Source of the DNA: Arcobacter sp.
GTDB taxonomy: Bacteria; Campylobacterota; Campylobacteria; Campylobacterales; Arcobacteraceae
Direction of reading: 5' to 3'
DNA: 11,344 nucleotides
NCBI GenBank assembly: GCA_030635995.1
Contig: DAOVXU010000038.1
Location: forward strand, 1 to 11,344
Shown here: one piece after another, positions 6,313 to 11,344 of the stretch
Layout: the number at the start of each line of letters is the position of its first letter
How positions within the stretch are numbered: position 1 is the first letter of the stretch
Program-made: the position numbers and the translations under genes
Notes under the pieces: generated by a model
What the model was told of the DNA's origin: nothing
Database searches by the model: none
The model's input: only the letters and a program-made list of their open reading frames with translations

Positions 6313-7032
6313 TTAACAATTTTCTATCTTATTTGCTATATCTTCTGCATATTTTAAGAAAAAATAATGATCACTTGGGTACTGATAAAATTTGCTATTT
6401 TTAATTAAACTATTTATAGTTTTACCACTACTTAAAGTTGTAGCTGTATCAGTTTCTCCCCAAAATAATATTGCTTTTCCAGCATAGTCTTTAAAACTTT
6501 GACTAAAGTCCTCATCTACTACATTTTTAAAAGTTTCATACATATTTTCACTCATCATATTTACATCGTTACTTCTAAGTAGTTTAGTTACTTTTCCTAG
6601 ACCAAACTTATTGAATATTTTTGCCATACGAATAGTTAGTAAGGTTTGTGCTGATTTTTCTTCTACAATACCTGCCGAGCTTAGAAGTACTAAAGTCTGT
6701 GGTTTTAAAAGGGTAGATACCTTTCCACCAAAACTATGTCCTGCAATTATGCTTTTAGAACTATCTATATTTATAATATTTAAAAACTCTTTTATAATTT
6801 TTCCATATTCTTTTGTAGTTAAAATATAATTATTTGAGCTTTTACCAAAGCCAGGCATATCTATATAGATATGTTTATACTCTTTTAAAAAAGTTCCAAA
6901 TCCTTGCTTCATTATCTCTTTATTACTTCCCCATCCATGAAGAAATACTATAGTTCTATCTTTAGAAGGATTTAATATCTCATAACTAATATCAAAAGTT
7001 TTATTTTCACTAGTTATAGTTTTAAGAGCCAA
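6313..7032 (-). CDS. Alpha/beta hydrolase fold protein
   Basis: A 239-residue cytoplasmic serine hydrolase of unknown substrate. From TTG 7032 the landmarks are the oxyanion-hole motif HGWG (32-35), the nucleophile elbow GHSFGG (98-103, Ser100), the acid Asp195 in GETD, and His222 in SDHYFF, a complete catalytic triad. The lid region (about 118-180) is helical. The start is set by AAAGGTAGG at 7040-7048, 7 nt upstream of TTG 7032; a longer frame to 7155 would add 41 hydrophobic residues but overlaps the iron-sulfur cluster end of nth. The real overlap with nth is 11 bp, so the two are probably translationally coupled. From memory, Campylobacterota often carry such a hydrolase near murF; here they are about 5 kb apart. 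Confidence 0.88.
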   Translation of the reverse strand: MALKTITSENKTFDISYEILNPSKDRTIVFLHGWGSNKEIMKQGFGTFLKEYKHIYIDMPGFGKSSNNYILTTKEYGKIIKEFLNIINIDSSKSIIAGHSFGGKVSTLLKPQTLVLLSSAGIVEEKSAQTLLTIRMAKIFNKFGLGKVTKLLRSNDVNMMSENMYETFKNVVDEDFSQSFKDYAGKAILFWGETDTATTLSSGKTINSLIKNSKFYQYPSDHYFFLKYAEDIANKIENC

Positions 7033-7672
7033 CTGCAAACCTACCTTTACTTTTACATACAGGAACCAAAGCACAATTATTACAATCTGGAGAAACAGCT
7101 TTACAAACATATCTACCAAATAAAACCATAGCTTGATGGAAAATATGCAAGTCATCTTTTAGTTTTTTTACAAGTTGTTCCTCTATTTGTTCTACAGTTT
7201 TTCCTGATGCTAGTCCAAGACGATGAGCAACTCTAAATACATGAGTATCAACAGCCATAAGATTTGCTCCATCTGCTTCTATCATAAATACTTTTGCAGT
7301 TTTATTCCCAACACCGGAAAGTTTTATAAGCTGTTTTATATCATGTGGAATTATACTTTCATAATTATCCTCTACACTTTGAGCCATTTTTATAATATTT
7401 TTTGCTTTATTATTAAAAAAACTACAAGATTTTAGTAACTCTTTTACCTCTTCAAGTGAAGCAATAGATAAAGATAATGTATCTGGATATTTTTGAAATA
7501 ATGCAGGGGTAATTATATTTACCCTCTTATCTGTACATTGAGCTGAAAGAATAATTGCAATTAAAAGTTCATAATCATTTTTATACTCTAGTTCAGTTAC
7601 AGCATCATTATATGTAACTAAAAAATGTTCTTTTATAAATTCAATATCTTTTTTTGTAGCTTTTTTAGGCAA
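7022..7672 (-). CDS. nth: Endonuclease III, DNA glycosylase/AP lyase
   Basis: Base-excision repair enzyme that removes oxidised pyrimidines and cuts the strand by beta-elimination. The 216-residue length is normal for the family. Visible features: the helix-hairpin-helix LSGVGNKTA (118-126) with catalytic Lys124; the catalytic Asp142 in MAVDTHVFRVAHRLG; and a [4Fe-4S] motif C190-x6-C197-x2-C200-x5-C206 near the C-terminus. Start is TTG 7672, supported by AAAGGA (7678-7683) with a 5-nt spacer. An extended -10 promoter lies just upstream in the 45-bp gap from msrB, so nth and the overlapping hydrolase form a transcription unit. Nothing truncated. Confidence 0.95.
   Translation of the reverse strand: MPKKATKKDIEFIKEHFLVTYNDAVTELEYKNDYELLIAIILSAQCTDKRVNIITPALFQKYPDTLSLSIASLEEVKELLKSCSFFNNKAKNIIKMAQSVEDNYESIIPHDIKQLIKLSGVGNKTAKVFMIEADGANLMAVDTHVFRVAHRLGLASGKTVEQIEEQLVKKLKDDLHIFHQAMVLFGRYVCKAVSPDCNNCALVPVCKSKGRFAVGS
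7040..7048 (-). promoter_or_regulatory. Ribosome-binding site of the alpha/beta hydrolase, inside nth
   Basis: Minus strand AAAGGTAGG with a 7-nt spacer before TTG 7032. It lies within the last codons of nth and decides the start over the 41-codon upstream extension. Confidence 0.6.
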
Positions 7673-7699
7673 AATAGTCCTTTGTAAAATATATTTGTG

Positions 7700-7708
7700 A
7701 TTATATCA
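7700..7708 (-). promoter_or_regulatory. Extended -10 promoter of nth
   Basis: Minus strand TTTTGATATAATCAC: TGn-TATAAT. Predicted start near 7693 gives a leader of about 20 nt including AAAGGA. It overlaps no coding sequence except that it lies just before the msrB stop side of the gap. Confidence 0.55.
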
Positions 7709-7717
7709 AAATTAATT

Positions 7718-8167
7718 TTATTTAGATATAAATCCAATAGATACAGAATTTACACAATGTCTTGTATTTTTATTAGTCAACATTTCCCCTTCAAATACAT
7801 GACCCAAATGCCCTCCACAATTTGCACAAACTATCTCTACTCGTCTACCATCAGCATCTGTTACTCTTTTTACTGCACCTTGAATCTCATCATCAAAACT
7901 AGGCCAACCACATCCACTGTCAAATTTATCAGATGAATTATATAGTGGTGCATCACATTGTTTACAAATATAAACTCCATTATCTTTATGGTCATAAAAT
8001 TTTCCACTAAAAGATCTCTCTGTACCTTTATATAAAATTACCCTTTGCTCCTCTTGATTTAAAGTATTGTATTGCATGTTTATCCCTAATTTTAAATTTT
8101 GTTTTGTTTGAAATGATGATATTAAAAGTACACTAAGTGCAATAGATATAATTATAATAGTTTTCAT
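7718..8167 (-). CDS. msrB: Exported peptide-methionine (R)-S-oxide reductase
   Basis: MsrB reduces methionine-R-sulfoxide in damaged proteins. From ATG 8167 the product has 149 residues. Residues 1-20 (MKTIIIISIALSVLLISSF) form an uncleaved anchor or Sec signal with no lipobox Cys, so it should act in the periplasm. Zinc ligands: CKQC (68-71) and CANC (114-117). SGCGWPSF (84-91) holds the recycling Cys86, and RHCVNS (136-141) the catalytic Cys138. It is a stand-alone MsrB, with no MsrA fused or beside it. The longer frame opens at TTG 8200 but would put 11 polar residues before the signal and has no ribosome-binding site. ATG 8167 also lacks one; TATAAT ends 6 nt upstream (8174-8179). It follows ygjP by 67 bp and three contiguous palindromes. 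Confidence 0.93.
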   Translation of the reverse strand: MKTIIIISIALSVLLISSFQTKQNLKLGINMQYNTLNQEEQRVILYKGTERSFSGKFYDHKDNGVYICKQCDAPLYNSSDKFDSGCGWPSFDDEIQGAVKRVTDADGRRVEIVCANCGGHLGHVFEGEMLTNKNTRHCVNSVSIGFISK

Positions 8168-8180
8168 ATTTAAATTATAG

Positions 8181-8218
8181 TTAATATATATTAAATTCAA
8201 TTTGAATCTAAATTTAGA
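8181..8218. repeat. Three abutting perfect palindromes upstream of msrB
   Basis: TTAATATATATTAA (8181-8194), ATTCAA-T-TTGAAT (8195-8207) and TCTAAATTTAGA (8207-8218) fill 38 bp with no gap, 14-51 bp before the msrB ATG. Such packing suggests regulator binding or a fold in the RNA, but low complexity makes chance possible. Confidence 0.4.
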
Positions 8219-8234
8219 CTATAATCTTAATCTA

Positions 8235-8927
8235 TTAAAAAGTTTTATATTTTAAAATTTCCTCTTGTACTTTATAATCACTCATATACAAAGATAACAA
8301 ATTATAAAATCTTCTAGAATGATTTTTCTCCTCTATATGGCAAAGTTCATGTAATACAACATATTCAATAGCAGGAATTGGAAACTGTAAAAGCATATAA
8401 TTTATAGAGATATTATTTATAAAACTACAACTCCCCCATCTTCTTTTTGCATATCGGTATGAGATATTTTGAGGATTTAATTTTGTACGAAAACACCACT
8501 CATCAAATAGTGGGTCTATATATTTTTGTGCAACTTTTTTATAATATTTTTTAAGTGCATCTAAAAAGTCTTGATATTCTTTTATCTCTGGATTATGATA
8601 AAAGTAAAATATATCATCTTTAAACTCCACTTTAATATTTTTTATCTTTTCATTTTGAATTAGTTCTATTGGATATTTTTTACCCATAAAAGGGATAGTC
8701 CCTCCACATATAAAATCGAATTGATTTTTAACAGGAACTTTTGTAATTGCTCTTAAAATCCAATCTTTATGATGATATACTATCTCTTTAAGATTATGTG
8801 CTTTAAATTTTAAAGGGGTTCTTACTACTATTTCATCTTTATTTTCTAAAGATAAACTTACTCTTTTTATTTTTTTATTTGTATGGTGTATTATCTCAAA
8901 TTTATATTCATCTAAAAAAACTATCAT
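8235..8927 (-). CDS. YgjP-type M48-like metallopeptidase (DUF45)
   Basis: A 230-residue predicted zinc metalloprotease of the YgjP/DUF45 group, related to SprT/M48. The zinc site HELCH (193-197) with H203 in NHSRRFY as third ligand, and the family hallmark RRWGSCS (162-168) just before it, are clear. The N-terminal part is beta-rich, with the usual SLENKDEIVVRTP segment (26-38) found in this family. No signal peptide or membrane segment, so cytoplasmic. The substrate of these proteins is unknown in general; some homologues sit beside type I restriction genes, but none is present here. ATG 8927 is 4 bases after the HIT gene stop, so the two are co-transcribed. Confidence 0.9.
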   Translation of the reverse strand: MIVFLDEYKFEIIHHTNKKIKRVSLSLENKDEIVVRTPLKFKAHNLKEIVYHHKDWILRAITKVPVKNQFDFICGGTIPFMGKKYPIELIQNEKIKNIKVEFKDDIFYFYHNPEIKEYQDFLDALKKYYKKVAQKYIDPLFDEWCFRTKLNPQNISYRYAKRRWGSCSFINNISINYMLLQFPIPAIEYVVLHELCHIEEKNHSRRFYNLLSLYMSDYKVQEEILKYKTF

Positions 8928-8931
8928 CTAA

Positions 8932-9429
8932 CTACTTGAAATATTTTGGAGCTTCATCTAACAATCTTTTATAAATCTTCTCAAAATCACTACTATAAAC
9001 TCTTGTATCTCCAATAGCTGTTATAAAATTGGTATCACCCATCCATCTAGGCACTAAATGCAAATGGATATGTTCAGCTATCCCTGCCCCACTTATTTGC
9101 CCTATATTCATCCCTATATTTACACCTTGAGCATTTAAAGTGTCTTTTAAAAGTGCTACCCCTTTTTGTGCATATAGTGACATTTTAGCCCAAATCTGAG
9201 GGTCTAATTCTTCAAGTTTATCAGTATGAAAATTTGGTATTATCATAAAATGTCCAGGGCTATATGGATATTTATTCATAACTATAAAAAAGTCTTCATT
9301 TGAATACAAGACACCTAACTCTTCAGCTTTTTGTGGATTATCTTTTATATAACAAAATACACAACCATCTATTCTATCTTTATGTGTCGATACATATTGT
9401 GTACGCCACGGTGCATAAAGTTTTTCCAT
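8932..9429 (-). CDS. HIT-family nucleotide hydrolase/phosphorylase (Ap4A phosphorylase-like)
   Basis: HIT proteins act on nucleoside phosphate bonds through a catalytic histidine triad. In this 165-residue protein the triad HIHLHL (120-125) is followed by VPRWMGDTNF (126-135), the arrangement of the bacterial Ap4A phosphorylase/ATP adenylyltransferase branch rather than the short HinT type. C23 and C26 (CVFC) may bind zinc, as in several HIT proteins. The YSPGHFMIIP segment (56-65) is also typical. Start ATG 9429 has AAGGA (9438-9442) with an 8-nt spacer and an extended -10 promoter upstream; it leads a two-gene unit with ygjP. A role in clearing dinucleoside polyphosphates during stress is inference from the family. 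Confidence 0.92.
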   Translation of the reverse strand: MEKLYAPWRTQYVSTHKDRIDGCVFCYIKDNPQKAEELGVLYSNEDFFIVMNKYPYSPGHFMIIPNFHTDKLEELDPQIWAKMSLYAQKGVALLKDTLNAQGVNIGMNIGQISGAGIAEHIHLHLVPRWMGDTNFITAIGDTRVYSSDFEKIYKRLLDEAPKYFK

Positions 9430-9459
9430 AAAGTAAATCCTTTTTTAAATATAAATATC

Positions 9460-9468
9460 ATTATATCA
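9460..9468 (-). promoter_or_regulatory. Extended -10 promoter of the HIT-ygjP unit
   Basis: Minus strand TTTTGATATAATG gives TGn-TATAAT with TTGATT about 15 bp upstream. It lies between the amt-glnB terminator and ATG 9429, with a leader of about 24 nt. Confidence 0.55.
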
Positions 9469-9503
9469 AAACTAATACAAAATCAAGTTATAACTAAATA
9501 ATT

Positions 9504-9535
9504 AAAAAAGGGTAAGATTCAAAATCTTACCCTTT
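9504..9535 (-). terminator. Intrinsic terminator of the amt-glnB operon
   Basis: AAAGGGTAAGATT (9507-9519) pairs perfectly with 9523-9535 around a 3-nt loop, a 13-bp stem. On the minus strand the stem runs straight into six T residues, the classical form. It begins 24 nt after the glnB stop. On the plus strand the following TTTAATATT is weaker. Confidence 0.92.
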
Positions 9536-9559
9536 AATATTTATGAAAATATCTAAAAA

Positions 9560-9898
9560 CTATACAGCTTCACTACCTGTTTCACCAGTTCTTATTCTTA
9601 CTACTTGTTCAATAGGAGATACAAATATTTTTCCATCTCCTATTTTTCCAGTTTTAGCTGAATCAGAGATAAGTTTTATCACATTTTGAACTTCATCATC
9701 ATTTACAATAAGTTCTATTTTAGTTTTGGCTAAAAAATCTACAACATATTCAGCCCCTCTATATAATTCAGAGTGACCTTGCTGTCTTCCATAACCTTTT
9801 ACATCAGATACAGTCATACCAGTAATTCCAGCTTCAGCTAAAGCATCCTTTACATCTTCTAGTTTAAATGGTTTTATAACCGCTTCAATTTTTTTCAT
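9560..9898 (-). CDS. glnB: PII nitrogen-regulatory protein (GlnB/GlnK)
   Basis: Trimeric PII proteins sense 2-oxoglutarate, ATP and ADP and, when partnered with Amt, plug the ammonium channel. The 112 residues align along their whole length with E. coli GlnB from MKKIEAVIKPFK onward. The T-loop reads GYGRQQGHSELYRGAEYVVD with Tyr51, the usual uridylylation site, and the C-terminal signature TGKIGDGKIFV (about 83-93) is intact. Two ATGs stand in tandem; 9898 is preferred over 9901 because GGA then has a 7-nt spacer and the protein begins like its homologues. It follows amt by 13-16 bp, so it is most likely a GlnK-type PII dedicated to that transporter; GlnB versus GlnK cannot be settled by sequence alone. 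Whether a GlnD modifies Tyr51 is unknown. Confidence 0.95.
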   Translation of the reverse strand: MKKIEAVIKPFKLEDVKDALAEAGITGMTVSDVKGYGRQQGHSELYRGAEYVVDFLAKTKIELIVNDDEVQNVIKLISDSAKTGKIGDGKIFVSPIEQVVRIRTGETGSEAV

Positions 9899-9914
9899 CA
9901 TTTTTTCCTATTTT

Positions 9915-11231
9915 TTATAAATTAAGTGATTTTTCACCATGAAGTGATTCATCAAGACCAACCGATTCTGATTCTTCATCAACTCTTGCTCCATTAGTTA
10001 TAAATGATGCAATATAATAAACAATAACTGTACCAATTAATGTAAATAATCCAACTACAACTACTGATTCAACTTGAACAAAAAATTGTCCCATTCTATC
10101 TCCACTCTCTTTTAAAGGTCCATCCCATAATAGATCATTATCTTTTACAGCTAAGAATGCAACAGCTAATGCTCCCCATAATCCAGCTAAAAAGTGAATA
10201 CCAAAAGCATCTAAAGAGTCATCATAACCAAGTTTTTTCTTCAATCCAATCACACCATAAAATGCCACAATAGAACCAACAGCACCCATTATAAATGCAC
10301 CACTTACATCTACAAATCCAGCAGCAGGTGTAATAGCAACAAGACCAGCAACTATACCTGAAACAGCTCCAAGAAGTGTAATTTTCTTATATGTCATATA
10401 CTCTAAAAGCATCCAAACGATTGCAGCAACAGCAGGAGCAAAAGCAGTAGTTAAAAAAGCAAGTCCAGCAATAGCATTTGCACCAAATGCAGATCCACCA
10501 TTAAATCCAAACCAACCAAACCATAGTAAAGCAGCACCAAGAGCAGTAAGCATAATACTCATAGGTTTCATTGCAGTTTTATTAAGTCCAGCCCTTTTAC
10601 CAATTAAGATTGCAAGTACAAGACCAGCTAAACCACCATTCATATGTACAACAGTACCACCAGCAAAGTCTAAAGCACCTGCATCAAATAATAATGCACC
10701 ATCACCACCCCATACCATATGTGTAATAGGAGCATAAACTACAATTGTCCAAATAAATACAAATACTAACCAAGTTGAAAATTTCATTCTTTCAATAATT
10801 GAACCACTTGCAATTGCAATTGTAATAGCAGCAAAAGTACCTTGAAATACTATAAATACATAAGTAGGATAAGTTCCACTTAAATCAGTCCAATTGATAC
10901 CATTCAACAATATATGATTAAATCCACCTGTAAACATTTGCAATGTAGAATTGTCATTTACCCCAAATGCTACAGAATAACCTGCAACAATCCAAGCAAC
11001 AAATGCAACAACAAATGCCCCTACAACCATAGCATATGTATTTAATACATTTTTACTTCTAGTCATACCTGCATAAAATAGTGCAAGTCCTGCTGGTGTC
11101 ATAAGTAATACAACAGCGGTTGATACCATCATCCACGCTGTATCTCCTGTATCTAAAGTAGTAGTTTCTGTACCAAAAACTAATACTGGAGATAAAAATA
11201 AGGCTAAAAGCCATAATAATTTAGTCTTCAT
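9915..11231 (-). CDS. amt: Ammonium transporter
   Basis: A 438-residue Amt/MEP/Rh channel for ammonium uptake in the inner membrane. Residues 1-20 look like a signal peptide, followed by about 11 hydrophobic helices, as in E. coli AmtB. The pore twin histidines are H196 (DFAGGTVVHMNGG) and H346 (DAFGIHFLAGLWG). D188 just before the first His matches the conserved structural Asp, and FQGTFAAITIAIASG (129-143) carries the phenylalanine gate region. The cytoplasmic tail (415-438) is acidic and of usual length for PII contact. ATG 11231 has AAGGA (11238-11242) 6 nt upstream. It is first in the operon with glnB, the reverse of the common glnK-amtB order. Upstream lie a TATACT -10 and a 23-bp inverted repeat. 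Expression on nitrogen limitation is expected from the family. Confidence 0.96.
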   Translation of the reverse strand: MKTKLLWLLALFLSPVLVFGTETTTLDTGDTAWMMVSTAVVLLMTPAGLALFYAGMTRSKNVLNTYAMVVGAFVVAFVAWIVAGYSVAFGVNDNSTLQMFTGGFNHILLNGINWTDLSGTYPTYVFIVFQGTFAAITIAIASGSIIERMKFSTWLVFVFIWTIVVYAPITHMVWGGDGALLFDAGALDFAGGTVVHMNGGLAGLVLAILIGKRAGLNKTAMKPMSIMLTALGAALLWFGWFGFNGGSAFGANAIAGLAFLTTAFAPAVAAIVWMLLEYMTYKKITLLGAVSGIVAGLVAITPAAGFVDVSGAFIMGAVGSIVAFYGVIGLKKKLGYDDSLDAFGIHFLAGLWGALAVAFLAVKDNDLLWDGPLKESGDRMGQFFVQVESVVVVGLFTLIGTVIVYYIASFITNGARVDEESESVGLDESLHGEKSLNL

Positions 11232-11281
11232 CTAAATTCCTTCTTTTATTTTATTTTTTACCGAATAGTAAAGATAAAAGA

Positions 11282-11287
11282 AGTATA
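11282..11287 (-). promoter_or_regulatory. Candidate -10 element of amt-glnB
   Basis: Minus strand TATACT, with TTCTAT 17 bp upstream (11305-11310) as a weak -35. A start near 11275 gives a leader of about 45 nt. No sigma-54 type GG-N10-GC promoter was found. The poor -35 next to the inverted repeat would fit an activator-dependent promoter. Confidence 0.4.
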
Positions 11288-11315
11288 TCTGTTTTATATA
11301 TTTTATAGAACATTA

Positions 11316-11338
11316 AATTGTATAAAATATATACAATT
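11316..11338. promoter_or_regulatory. 23-bp inverted repeat upstream of amt, candidate operator
   Basis: AATTGTATA and TATACAATT are perfect 9-bp arms around a 5-bp spacer, centred about 52 bp before the predicted start of transcription and 96 bp before the ATG. The site would suit a dimeric regulator. I cannot name the regulator. Confidence 0.45.
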
Positions 11339-11344
11339 ATTATA

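Noticed and set aside
6611..6829. 72-codon plus-strand frame inside the hydrolase
   Set aside because: Antisense to the catalytic Ser region of a clear gene; composition is a reflection of that gene.
7033..7155. 41-residue hydrophobic N-terminal extension of the hydrolase resembling a membrane anchor
   Set aside because: It overlaps the iron-sulfur Cys codons of nth in another frame; the TTG at 7032 has a well-spaced AAAGGTAGG and gives a normal family length.
7223..7435. 70-codon plus-strand frame inside nth
   Set aside because: Antisense to the helix-hairpin-helix coding region, Cys/Phe/Tyr-rich shadow product.
7697..7936. 79-codon plus-strand frame over msrB
   Set aside because: Antisense to the MsrB catalytic and zinc motifs; no start signals.
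8168..8200. TTG start for msrB at 8200
   Set aside because: Adds 11 residues before a good Sec-type signal and has no ribosome-binding site; the region is palindromic regulatory DNA.

Overview
The window is AT-rich, densely coding DNA whose gene content and codon use fit a Campylobacterota bacterium, most likely of the Arcobacter group. The organism call is an inference from protein style (a MurF with a membrane N-terminus, a NIT-PAS-GGDEF-EAL regulator, a Tat-exported superoxide reductase, ammonium transporter plus PII). No rRNA, tRNA, IS element, prophage or CRISPR array was seen. Every gene but one is on the minus strand, so the genomic reading order runs from the right edge to the left.

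Right to left: amt and glnB form a nitrogen-uptake operon (11231 to 9560) that ends in a strong intrinsic terminator (9504-9535). A HIT-family nucleotide hydrolase/transferase and a YgjP-type metallopeptidase follow 4 bases apart (9429 to 8235). Then come an exported methionine sulfoxide reductase B (8167 to 7718), endonuclease III (nth, 7672 to 7022) and an alpha/beta hydrolase whose TTG start lies inside the nth 3' end (7032 to 6313). A Tat-type superoxide reductase (6081 to 5656) has its own terminator (5630-5649). A 901-residue membrane-bound c-di-GMP regulator (5298 to 2593) meets, tail to tail with one base between stop codons, the only plus-strand gene, a 114-residue two-helix membrane protein of unknown function (2247-2591). 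That gene is divergent from a COG1092-like SAM-dependent methyltransferase (2193 to 1270). At the left edge is a partial murF (1116 to beyond 1).

The most unusual item is a 111-bp near-perfect, long-armed palindrome (1142-1252) between the methyltransferase and murF. Two 27-nt arms pair at 25 positions and enclose a 57-nt core with its own 9-bp hairpin and asymmetric internal loops. An extended -10 promoter (1269-1277) overlapping the methyltransferase stop codon would start a transcript about ten bases before the structure, so it would form at the 5' end of the murF mRNA or as a separate small RNA. I do not recognise it as a known riboswitch, ribozyme or attC site; a non-autonomous palindromic element is the main alternative.

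Functional themes are nitrogen (ammonium uptake under PII control; a nitrate/nitrite-type sensor on the c-di-GMP enzyme), oxidative-damage defence (superoxide reductase and MsrB, both predicted to act outside the cytoplasm, plus endonuclease III), and cell-wall synthesis. Inverted repeats that could be operators lie upstream of amt, the superoxide reductase and msrB, but in DNA this AT-rich each is only suggestive.
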